Source of the DNA: Myxococcales bacterium UBA5297
GTDB taxonomy: Bacteria > Myxococcota > Myxococcia > Myxococcales > UBA5297
Assembly: GCA_002408385.1 (NCBI GenBank)
Contig: DHSB01000030.1
Span: 1-14,835 of the forward strand
Length of the DNA stretch: 14,835 nt
Reading direction: 5' to 3'
Made by a program: the position numbers and the translations under genes. The notes under the pieces are model-generated. The model made no database searches and had not been told where the DNA came from. It worked only from the letters and a program-made list of their open reading frames with translations. This document shows positions 5,470 to 12,226 of the stretch, in pieces. Positions within the stretch are counted from its first letter, which is position 1, and each line of letters starts with the position of its first letter.

Positions 5470-8400
5470 ATGGGCGACCGGAAAGAAACGGACAGGCCTG
5501 CGGCCGATTCCCAGAAGCCTGGCATCGGAGAGCGTCTCGGCGATCGTTCCCCCTTCGAGAACTGGTCCCCGGACGACCGTGACGAGACCATCCGCGTGTC
5601 GGCGCTCGACGAGCAGGAGCTCGCTCGGCCCGATCCTTACGTCGCGCTCAACCTGCACCGCCGCGTCGCCGACAAGTTCCTCAAGGACGGCAACCTTTAT
5701 CGCGCCTTCGGCGAGCTGATGCGCGCGGCCCAGACCACGGCCATCGATGCGCGGCTCGCGAAGGACCTCGCCTGGCTCGCCAAGCGCAACGGCTTCGAGA
5801 GCGCCGCGGCTGGAGTGCTCGCGGCCGCATCGACCAGGGCGCTGCCCGAGTCGCGCAACCCGGTGCGCCAACATGCCGCCCGGCTGATGCGCCGGCTCGG
5901 CAGATTCAAGGAGGCGCGCGAGCTGCTCGGGCAGGCGCTCGAAGAGTCGCCCGGCGACCGGCGAGCGCGCAGGCTGCTGTGCCTCGTCTCGGTTCAAGAG
6001 GGGAGCTACGAGTTGGCGGCAGAGCAGCTCGCGCGCGAGATCGACGACGACGCCGCCCTCGGCCGCTTCCGGCGAGCGGCGCGCAGCAGCCTGGGGCTCG
6101 CACGCCTCTTCGACGAAGGGATGGGCGATCCGGCGGGCGCAGCGAGCGCCTATGCCCGCTCGGCCGAGAACGCGCAGCGCGCCGGAGAGCCCGCGGGCGT
6201 CTTCTCGGCGCGGGTGCTCGCCGCGCGCGCCCTCGTCCAGTCCAAGGCCCCGCCCCAAGAGCTCGAGGCCGGGTTGCGCGCGCTCATCGAGGCCGGTCGC
6301 GCCGCCCGGCGTGAAGCCGAGGCCGAGGCGATTGTCGGCGAGCTGGGCAAGAGCGCGGGACCCGGGCAGGCCAAGACGCTCGCGATGCTCGCCGAGGCGG
6401 CCTTCGCCCGCGGGAACCAGGAGGAGGCGGCAGCCCTGCTGCGCGAGGCCGTGGAGGCCGATCCCGCGGATGAGCCGCTCGCCGCCCGGCTCGAGAGCCA
6501 CTTCATCGGACGCGGCGCCTGGGGCGAGCTCGCCACGTTCTACCGCGGGCGCGCCGCGCACGAGGCGAGTCCCCAGGCGCGCGCGGAGCTGCTCTCCAAG
6601 CTGGCCGAGGTGCTCGAGGACGAGCTGGGCGACAAGGCGGGCGCGGCCGAGGTCTATGCCTCCATCGTCGAGCAGACGGGCGATCCGGCGGCGCTGGGCG
6701 CGCAGGTGCGGCTGCTGTCCGCCTCGACCGAGCCCCAGGCGGTCCAGGGCGCGCTCGACGCCGCGGTCAGGGCGGCTCGCGATCCGAAGGCAAAGGCCGA
6801 GGCGTTGCTGCTGCGGGGCGAGGTCCATCTCGCCGCGCATCGAACCGAAGAGGCCTGCGCGGACTTCGAGGCGGCCCTGGAGCTCTCGACGACCCTGCGC
6901 GCCATCGCGGGCTTGGCGGAGTGCCGGGCCGACCGGCGCACCGTCGAGCGGTTCGACGAGGCCTTTCGCGGCGTCGGGCGGGGAGTGCCGGGGCGGGTCG
7001 CGCTGGCGCGGCGCCTGGCCCGGCTGCTCGAGTGGCCGCTCGGAGAGAGCGAGCGGGCCGGAGAGGTCTGGCGCGAGGTGCTCGCCGAGAGCCCGGCCGA
7101 CGCCGAGGCCGAGGACCGGCTCGTCGACCTCGCGCGGAGCGCCGGAGCGAAGGACGAGCTCATCGAGCTGCTGCGCCGGCGCCTGACGCGCGAGCCGCGC
7201 GGACCGGCGGCGCGGGCGACGCGCCACGAGCTTGCGACCCTGCTCGAGGAGCTCGGCCGGGACGAGGAGGGGCTCGCCGAGTGGCGGATGGCCACGCGGA
7301 TGGAGCCCGGAGACGCGGTCGCGCTCATCGCCCTGGCCGATCGCTGCGAGCGGCGCGGCCGGCTCTCGGAGGCCGCCTTCGCGCTCGAGGGCGCCGCGGC
7401 GGCAACCGAGGCAGGTCCCGAGCGCGCTGCGCTGTGGCTCAAGCTCGCGAAGCTGTGTCGTGACGGCTTGTCGGACCCGGCGCGCGCGGCCGCCTGCGAG
7501 GAGCGAGCCCGCGCGCTGCTCGAGAAGCAGGCTGCGGCGAAGGCCGAGAAGGTCGCTGAGCCGCCGAAGGCAGCGGCGCCGCCCGCCGGCCAGGAGCCCC
7601 GCGGGACGGCGCAGGCGAGCGGCCAGGCTTCCCGGGCGATGGGGCCCGAGAGGCTGGGCGCTGACGCCCAGGCCGTCGAGACCAAGGCCGTTGAGGCGAA
7701 GAGCGTCGAGACCGAGGCCGTCGCGGCCAAGACCGTCGAGATGGAGCAGGTCGAAGCTTGCGCCGACCCTGTCGCAGCCGACGCCGCGAGGGCCGGTCAG
7801 GAGGCCGAGGGGCCCGCGTCGCGCGCGACCGGCGGGCGGGATGAGAGCGCCGCGCGGCCAGAAGAAGCGTTGGCGGCGCCTCTCCCCGACGACGGGGAGG
7901 AGCGCGAAATCAACACTGGCGATATCCTCGAAGTCGTCGCCGATCCGCCTGCGCCCGTGCTGCAGCCGGTCGGCGACTCGGACGAGACGCCGACGAACCC
8001 GATGCCGCCGATGCCGCCGATGCACGTCTTCGGCGCGTACTTTTCCGAGAAGGCCTCAGCCGACGCCGCCGCGCCCAGCCTCCCCGAGCCGGCGGCGCAG
8101 GCGTTGCCGGCGCTCGAGGATCCGGACCTTCGGCCCCCGGCGGTCGAGACCAAGCCCGTCAAGCGGACGAAGTCGCGCAAGGTGAAGCGAGGGCGGACCG
8201 CCGAGCACAAGGCGCTGCTTACCCAGCTCGAGGCCAAGCCGCTCGATCCGGGGCGCTACCACGCCTTGGCCGAGTATTACGAGGGCACGCAGAACCCGGA
8301 GCGTGTTGCGCTGATGGAGGAGATAGCCAACGCGCTGAAGGGAGATCCGTTCGCCGAGCCCCTGGCGCCCCGCTTCACGCTCGATCAGGCGGCTTGGGAG

Positions 8401-9117
8401 GCGGTGCGGCACCCGCAGCTTCGGGCCACGGCCAGCGAGCTGTTCGGGCTTACCGGCCTGGCGATGTGCGCGGTCAATGCCGTCACGCCCAAGGAAGCCG
8501 GGGCGAAGAAGCCGTTCTCGATGGCGGCGGGCAAAGGCGCGAAGGCGACCGCCGAGTCCCTGCTGACCGCGGTGCGCGTGCTGGGAATTCGCGCGCCCGA
8601 GGTCTTCATCGGCAGCATGGACAGCCCACCGCTGTGGGCGGTCAACAGCGAGCCGCCGATGCTGCTCGTCGGCAAGCTCGCGGTCAGCCGCGTGCTGCCC
8701 GATCCTCTGCTTCGCTTCTTCGCGGGTCGCGCCCTGGCCGCCTTCCGTCCGGAGCTGATGCCGCTCAGGCTGCTGTCGTGGGAGAGGGTCGCCGAGTGCA
8801 TCGAGGTGCTCAAGCCCGCGGTCTACGGCGAGCGGAATCTGCCGGCGGCGACCAAGGCGCTCGCCCGGCGCATTCCGGGCAAGTCCGGCGATCGGCTCGC
8901 GGTGCTGCTCGAGGGCATGGAGCGGCGACACATCAACCTCGCGCGCCTGACCGAGGGGGCGCGGCACACCGCCAACCGCGCCGGGCTGCTCGTCGCCGGT
9001 GGAGTCGCGCCTGCGGTGACCGCGTTGCGGGCCAAGCGGGAGTCGACCGAGGAGCTGATCGAGCTGCTGCGTTTCGCGGCCTCGAATAAGTACCTCGGGC
9101 TGCGCGCGAAGCGCTGA
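5470..9117 (+). CDS. Large TPR scaffold protein with unusual C-terminal domain
   Basis: This 1215-residue protein has three parts. Residues about 57-685 are alpha-helical repeats of TPR type, with recurrent A..L......A...Y/F...L patterns such as YVALNLHRRVADKFLKDGNL and EEAAALLREAVEADPADEPL. Residues about 686-900 are a low-complexity Ala/Glu/Pro linker with a tandem pentapeptide (AVETK-like) and PMPPMPPM, ending in a basic patch (KRTKSRKVKRGR). Residues about 905-1215 are a compact domain containing PPLWAVNSEPPMLLVG and RFFAGRALAAFRPELMPLRL. There is no signal peptide or membrane helix, so it should be cytoplasmic. TPR arrays act as protein-interaction scaffolds. Very long TPR proteins with this layout are frequent in Myxococcota and mostly unstudied. 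The divergent glycosyltransferase is 50 bp away. Function not assigned. Confidence 0.88.
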   Translation: MGDRKETDRPAADSQKPGIGERLGDRSPFENWSPDDRDETIRVSALDEQELARPDPYVALNLHRRVADKFLKDGNLYRAFGELMRAAQTTAIDARLAKDLAWLAKRNGFESAAAGVLAAASTRALPESRNPVRQHAARLMRRLGRFKEARELLGQALEESPGDRRARRLLCLVSVQEGSYELAAEQLAREIDDDAALGRFRRAARSSLGLARLFDEGMGDPAGAASAYARSAENAQRAGEPAGVFSARVLAARALVQSKAPPQELEAGLRALIEAGRAARREAEAEAIVGELGKSAGPGQAKTLAMLAEAAFARGNQEEAAALLREAVEADPADEPLAARLESHFIGRGAWGELATFYRGRAAHEASPQARAELLSKLAEVLEDELGDKAGAAEVYASIVEQTGDPAALGAQVRLLSASTEPQAVQGALDAAVRAARDPKAKAEALLLRGEVHLAAHRTEEACADFEAALELSTTLRAIAGLAECRADRRTVERFDEAFRGVGRGVPGRVALARRLARLLEWPLGESERAGEVWREVLAESPADAEAEDRLVDLARSAGAKDELIELLRRRLTREPRGPAARATRHELATLLEELGRDEEGLAEWRMATRMEPGDAVALIALADRCERRGRLSEAAFALEGAAAATEAGPERAALWLKLAKLCRDGLSDPARAAACEERARALLEKQAAAKAEKVAEPPKAAAPPAGQEPRGTAQASGQASRAMGPERLGADAQAVETKAVEAKSVETEAVAAKTVEMEQVEACADPVAADAARAGQEAEGPASRATGGRDESAARPEEALAAPLPDDGEEREINTGDILEVVADPPAPVLQPVGDSDETPTNPMPPMPPMHVFGAYFSEKASADAAAPSLPEPAAQALPALEDPDLRPPAVETKPVKRTKSRKVKRGRTAEHKALLTQLEAKPLDPGRYHALAEYYEGTQNPERVALMEEIANALKGDPFAEPLAPRFTLDQAAWEAVRHPQLRATASELFGLTGLAMCAVNAVTPKEAGAKKPFSMAAGKGAKATAESLLTAVRVLGIRAPEVFIGSMDSPPLWAVNSEPPMLLVGKLAVSRVLPDPLLRFFAGRALAAFRPELMPLRLLSWERVAECIEVLKPAVYGERNLPAATKALARRIPGKSGDRLAVLLEGMERRHINLARLTEGARHTANRAGLLVAGGVAPAVTALRAKRESTEELIELLRFAASNKYLGLRAKR
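7672..7758 (+). repeat. 15-bp tandem repeat inside the TPR protein linker
   Basis: There are five full copies and one partial copy of a 15-nt unit, GCCGTCGAGACCAAG and variants, encoding AVETK-AVEAK-SVETE-AVAAK-TVEME-QVEA. The period is a multiple of three, so copy number can change without breaking the frame. It lies in the linker between the TPR array and the C-terminal domain. A second short in-frame repeat (ATGCCGCCG, encoding MPP) lies near 8001-8022. Confidence 0.8.
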
Positions 9118-9159
9118 TTCTCGGTATTTCGAGAGCTTGCGCGGCTTGTTGGCAGAAAA

Positions 9160-9189
9160 TTCGACGCGTGCCGAGGGCGCCGCTACAGT
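9160..9189 (+). promoter_or_regulatory. Possible promoter of the 92-residue gene
   Basis: TTCGAC (9160-9165) and TACAGT (9184-9189) are separated by 18 bp, in the gap between the TPR gene and the next ORF. Both hexamers are degenerate. The leader would be about 75 nt. A weak call from motif and position only. Confidence 0.3.
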
Positions 9190-9270
9190 CAGCGCCGACG
9201 TCGCGGCCGGGGTGGGAAGGGGCCGCGCGATTGCCGCCTGCGACCCTTAGGACGAGGACGCTTCGACTCC

Positions 9271-9549
9271 ATGGCAGAGCTCATCGATCTCGGACTGCTC
9301 ACCGACGCGAACCGCTTGCTCGAGAAGCTGATTGAGAAGCATGGCATCGCGTGGTTCCTCGCGCGGGACGGGCAGCGGTTGCTGGCGCTGGAGAAGCAGA
9401 AGATCGACCTGGTGGTGCGCACCGCGGTGCGCAGCCGCGAGCGCAAGGCGCAGGTGGTGATGCGCCCGGCGGTCGAGCAGTGCCGCAAGTCGGTGCGCCG
9501 CACGCTGATCCGGCGGGTGGCCGAGGCGATGGTCGGGACGGGGTGCTAG
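9271..9549 (+). CDS. Small basic helical protein, unknown function
   Basis: This 92-residue protein has the strong G/C third-position bias of the neighbouring core genes, which makes it convincingly coding. It looks largely helical: LLTDANRLLEKLIEKHGIAW, then a short strand-like FLARDGQRLLALEKQKIDLV, then an Arg-rich helix with two Cys residues (EQCRKSVRRTLIRRVAEAMV and the final GTGC). No signal peptide or membrane helix. The overall charge is positive in the second half, compatible with nucleic-acid binding, but no known fold is recognised. It follows the TPR gene by 153 bp on the same strand. The ATG at 9271 has only a weak GAGGAC ribosome site about 12 nt upstream. Confidence 0.7.
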   Translation: MAELIDLGLLTDANRLLEKLIEKHGIAWFLARDGQRLLALEKQKIDLVVRTAVRSRERKAQVVMRPAVEQCRKSVRRTLIRRVAEAMVGTGC

Positions 9550-9618
9550 CACCAGCCCCGGACGCCAAGGGTCGAGAAGCCGCGGATAGTGGGAGGTTGG
9601 AGCTGCGGCTGCGGCCTC

Positions 9619-9640
9619 GGGCGAGCGGCTCTCGCCGCCC
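9619..9640 (+). terminator. Hairpin between convergent small genes
   Basis: GGGCG-A-GC pairs with GC-CGCCC around a GGCTCTC loop, with one bulged A. TTCT follows on the plus strand. It lies 69 nt after the stop of the 92-residue gene and 10 nt beyond the stop of the minus-strand ORF ending at 9651, so it could serve both. Moderate to weak. Confidence 0.4.
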
Positions 9641-9650
9641 TTCTCGCCGG

Positions 9651-9806
9651 TCAGCCGGGCGTCTTCACTTCGCCGCACTTGAGCTTCGCGCCAAAGCCGC
9701 CGATCCCATCGTCGCTCTTGATCCAGAAGACCCTGCACCCTTCGGCGTTGATGGTCGGGAAGCCGGTGCAGGTCACGCTGGCGTCATCGGTGAAGCTGAA
9801 CCCCAT
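9651..9806 (-). CDS. 51-residue ORF, possible gene fragment
   Basis: The reading is MGFSFTDDASVTCTGFPTIN followed by a region containing CRVFWIKSDDG, GGFGAKLKCG and a final EVKTPG. It has three Cys (13, 24, 44) and a beta-rich, extracytoplasmic look. Codon use is natural, unlike either plus-strand frame across it. The frame stays open for 11 codons above the ATG (CEDAHEPRQV and so on) and then meets a stop. There is no good ribosome site, only AGG. It lies just downstream of the broken gene ending at 9837. It may be a small protein or the tail of a lost secreted protein. Family not recognised. Confidence 0.4.
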   Translation of the reverse strand: MGFSFTDDASVTCTGFPTINAEGCRVFWIKSDDGIGGFGAKLKCGEVKTPG

Positions 9807-9836
9807 GACCTGCCGTGGCTCATGGGCGTCTTCGCA

Positions 9837-10562
9837 TTAGCTGCAACGGTGACAGAGGAGAAGCGCTGCCAAGCCTACGAGGGCGACGGTGGGTAGAACC
9901 CATCGGCCGACGCGAGGCCACGAAGGATGATCGGCACCCTGCCAGCGGTTCTCTGCGCCGGCTTCGAGCCACGCAATCACGCCAGCCACCCACTCGTTCT
10001 GGATGCGGGCATACTCCGGGTTCTCAAAGCGGACATCTGCGTCCGAAAGCCAATGCCAGAGCTCGTGAGGTAGTCGGTTGCACAGCGAGGGGCTCCAGCA
10101 TTTGCTGAACCTCATCGCGTCGTCCGTCCACCGCTGCAGGGAGGGCCGATCAGTCGCCGGGTGCTCAAGTAGTTCGCGGAGGCGTTTCCCGACTTCTCTC
10201 GCTTCCTGCGTCACGTCCGCGTCCATGTCCAAGGCCTCAAATAGTCGCAGGCGCGGAGGGCCATGAGCGCGTTGGCCGTCCTCCCGGCTTTCCCGGCGGT
10301 TTGCGTCATTCCGAGCAGCTCCGCGATACGGCCGAGGGTGATGCCCTTCTCGATGCGGGCCAGGCGGTCCAGCTTCCACATGTCGTCGGCGACCAGGACA
10401 ACGAGCTGGGCCGCCTCGTACTCGGCGGCGTCCTCGCCGGGCAAGAGCAGGTTCTTGCCGGCCAGCCCGTGCTTGACGCTGTTTGATCGCCTTCGGGGCT
10501 CTTGGGACCGGTGGCCTTGGCATGGTCGGGGAGCTTCTTTACGTCCGCGCCGAGCTGCTTGA
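9837..10562 (-). pseudogene. Frameshifted GPKSPEG/VKHGL-type hypothetical protein
   Basis: Three minus-strand frames join into one protein-like reading. The first is DHAKATGPKSPEG (to about 10491). The second is RSNSVKHGLAGKNLLLPGED followed by a helical stretch (about 10489-10240; KLDRLARIEKGITLGRIAEL is part of it). The third runs from FEALDMDADVTQEAREVGKR to a C-terminal membrane helix (VLPTVALVGLAALLLCHRCS, stop at 9837). The N-terminal signature (T)GP(R/K)(S/T)PEGK...N(A/S)xxHGL...LLPGED recurs in many uncharacterised bacterial proteins and is familiar, but its function is not established. Each junction needs a one-base shift, and the proximal frame has no credible start codon. It looks like a recently inactivated accessory gene. 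It is divergent from the gene at 10668. Confidence 0.6.
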
Positions 10563-10635
10563 TGTCGTGAGCGTCATGCCCGAGTGTGCGCTCTCCGGTC
10601 GTGCGGTGGGAAGCAGACCTGCTACTTGACGTCGC

Positions 10636-10649
10636 TGCGGCGAGCCGCA
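10636..10649 (+). promoter_or_regulatory. Inverted repeat between divergent genes
   Basis: TGCGGC-GA-GCCGCA is a perfect 6-bp inverted repeat located 5 nt after a TTGACG (-35-like, 10626-10631) and 9 nt before the GGAGG ribosome site of the plus-strand gene. It could be an operator or a small 5' leader hairpin. No -10 is clear. Confidence 0.3.
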
Positions 10650-10667
10650 CCGCTTTTGGAGGTAGCC

Positions 10668-11135
10668 ATGGCCGCGTCCGTGAAGGACTGGCGCCAAGCC
10701 TTGCCGATCCACGTCTGGATGTTCGAGGGTAACAGGCGAAACTTCCCGGGTTGGCACTTCACGGCAACTCGGCGCTCCTGCGAGGCGGTGCTCGAGCTCC
10801 TCGCGCTGATGCGATCTGCTCCGGGTCCAGCCGAGAAGGAGCTGGAGGTGACGCCGCCCAACGATGCGATCCTGGCGGTCCCAAACAACTGGGCAGCGGG
10901 ATGGTGGGCGCCTCGTGCTCTCATTGTGCGCTCCGCCAAGGGTGGAGCGGTCAGCCCGGATCACTGGCGGCTTTCGCTGCATGGGGATGTGCTTACCCTG
11001 GTCGCTTCGGCGGAGCAGCTCGCGCACGTTCAGGCGGGCGTGATGGATGTAGCGGTCGGCGAGGGCGACTACTCGATTGGCCAGGGAGACGAGCAGCTTT
11101 GGTTCTGGTGGTATCCAGCGTCGAAGAGGGACTAG
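10668..11135 (+). CDS. Hypothetical protein, 155 residues
   Basis: It is a soluble protein of 155 residues without signal peptide or membrane helices. It starts MAASVKDWRQALPIHVWMFE and ends with a Trp-rich tail (QLWFWWYPASKRD). It has an alpha/beta look, with WHFTATRRSCEAVLELLALM (strand then helix), DAILAVPNNWAAGWWAPRAL, a strand-rich HWRLSLHGDVLTLVASAEQL and a final acidic segment. The ATG at 10668 is set by a clear Shine-Dalgarno site, GGAGG (10658-10662), 5 nt upstream; the frame is open further upstream but non-protein-like. GC is clearly lower here (35 of 60 at 10681-10740) than in the core genes. Convergent with the 134-residue gene, 86 bp away. No family recognised. Confidence 0.72.
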   Translation: MAASVKDWRQALPIHVWMFEGNRRNFPGWHFTATRRSCEAVLELLALMRSAPGPAEKELEVTPPNDAILAVPNNWAAGWWAPRALIVRSAKGGAVSPDHWRLSLHGDVLTLVASAEQLAHVQAGVMDVAVGEGDYSIGQGDEQLWFWWYPASKRD

Positions 11136-11221
11136 CGAGCGCCCGGACTCGCAGCGCCAGCCACCATGCCCTTGCTTGCCTGGCTTCTAGCCCGCGCCGC
11201 GCTCGGCCGGCAGGAGCACCA

Positions 11222-11626
11222 TCAGTTCAGGTAGCCGTTGGCCACCCGGATCTCGCGATTGCGGACGTCCCGAACACGAACCCGAAGAACATCTCGAAGG
11301 TGCACCACTCGCGCTTCGGCAGCCTGGCGGTCGGGTAGTGGGTTCACGCAGACGACGTAGAGGTCGCTGTCGCCGCCGAGAGCAGCAACGGAGTACCGGC
11401 CGGCGCTGTCGTGGTCGATGAAGGGCTTGGGCTTGGTGGTCTCGACCGCCTGGATGAGCGCCAAGGCCTGCTCCAAGACGAACATCTCGTCGCGATGGAT
11501 CGGCTTTCGAGCACACCAGAAGGGCTCGCCCGATGGACCAAAGAGGAAGAGCTGCTCGGCGGCTTGGCGCTTGAGCACGTCGCGCAACACTCGCTCCACC
11601 AGCGCCTCGACGCTCGCCTTATCCAT
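11222..11626 (-). CDS. Hypothetical protein, 134 residues (possible roadblock-like fold)
   Basis: The N-terminal helix MDKASVEALVERVLRDVLKR is followed by a strand-turn-strand (EQLFLFGPSGEPFWC), a helix (RDEMFVLEQALALIQAV), two strands (GRYSVAALGGDSDLYVVCVN) and a C-terminal helix. This order and length recall the profilin-like roadblock/LC7 fold, but no diagnostic motif is present, so that idea is weak. Start is well supported: ATG at 11626 with GGGAGGAG immediately upstream. The stop of the broken gene at 11638 lies 11 nt before this start, so the two once formed a tight operon, and this gene may survive as the orphaned partner. Confidence 0.7.
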   Translation of the reverse strand: MDKASVEALVERVLRDVLKRQAAEQLFLFGPSGEPFWCARKPIHRDEMFVLEQALALIQAVETTKPKPFIDHDSAGRYSVAALGGDSDLYVVCVNPLPDRQAAEARVVHLRDVLRVRVRDVRNREIRVANGYLN

Positions 11627-11637
11627 CGCTCCTCCCG

Positions 11638-12140
11638 TTAGTCGTCGCGGGGCCGAAGAGCCCTCTCGGTCGAGTTGGGGGCAGCCGGAAGGCCGGCGGC
11701 TGCATCCGCGTTCTCTGGCCTCGGAAAGCCTTGGCGGTTTGGCTCGCTGTTGAAGTGCTCGCGCACGAGCTCGCGCACCATCGCCGTTTCCAGTCTAGGA
11801 ACAAGCGCGGCACCCCAGTCACGGACGACAGGAGGAGCTTGTCGCGGATCTTCACGCCAGCCGGGTTCTCCGCGCCATACTCAAAGCAAGGCGTCGGCGA
11901 TCTCGCTAACCGGGTGCTCGAACTCCGCGTCTTGGGGCCAGTCGAGGAGGTCGATGGCGGACAGGATCTTCCGCAGCGGGTTTGCGCCCATCTCCTCCGC
12001 CAAGCCGAGCTCCAGGGCGGGACGCCTTTGGAATCGAAGTCGACGTCTCGTCGTCGAGCTGTCCGCCCAGCCGGAACGCCCCTTGGCTTGAGGAAAGTGG
12101 CGCAGCCGAACCCGCAGTGCCGGGCTCTCCCCGGACTGCA
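11638..12140 (-). pseudogene. Broken partner gene upstream of the 134-residue protein
   Basis: The coding signal hops between minus frames. AFRLGGQLDDETSTSIPKAS (about 12070-12015) is followed by ALELGLAEEMGANPLRKILS and DLLDWPQDAEFEHPVSEIAD (to about 11885). Then comes EYGAENPAGVKIRDKLLLSS (to about 11822). The last part is WGAALVPRLETAMVRELVRE to the Asn/Pro/Ala-rich tail ending RALRPRDD, with its stop at 11638. At least three one-base shifts are needed. No start codon is credible; the upstream limit is set by the hairpin at 12151-12177. The predicted intact product would be about 160 residues, helical and soluble. No family recognised. Its stop sits within the ribosome-site region of the next gene, which suggests former translational coupling. 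Confidence 0.5.
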
Positions 12141-12150
12141 AAACGGAGAA

Positions 12151-12177
12151 GCCGCCGGCGGAAAGCCCGCCGACGGC
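12151..12177 (-). terminator. Hairpin terminator after the DUF1015 gene
   Basis: Read on the minus strand, GCCGTCGGCGGG-CTT-TCCGCCGGCGGC forms an 11-12 bp stem with a G-T pair. It is followed by the T-rich TTCTCCGTTTTG. It lies about 50 nt after the DUF1015 stop codon, so it likely ends the dapA-DUF1015 transcript and separates it from the decayed genes beyond. Confidence 0.6.
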
Positions 12178-12226
12178 CTCTTCGAACCCGTGGACACAGC
12201 GTCCCGAGTCCATCGGGAGCCGAGTC

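Noticed and set aside
4385..5719. A 444-codon plus-strand open frame opposite the glycosyltransferase
   Set aside because: It spans the glycosyltransferase, the divergent promoter region and the start of the TPR gene, and its protein is low-complexity. The minus-strand enzyme has all its motifs.
5311..8025. A 904-codon minus-strand open frame across the TPR gene
   Set aside because: It is the antisense shadow of a GC-rich gene: Arg/Leu/Gly-rich, no domain, and fully overlapped by the better-supported plus-strand TPR protein.
9140..9166. Sigma-54 promoter (TTGGCAGAAAATTCGA)
   Set aside because: It has TGGCA at the right place for -24, but the required GC at -12 is absent.
9589..9840. Plus-strand 83-codon ORF
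   Set aside because: It overlaps the better-reading minus-strand 51-codon ORF, lacks a ribosome site and has an unnatural composition.
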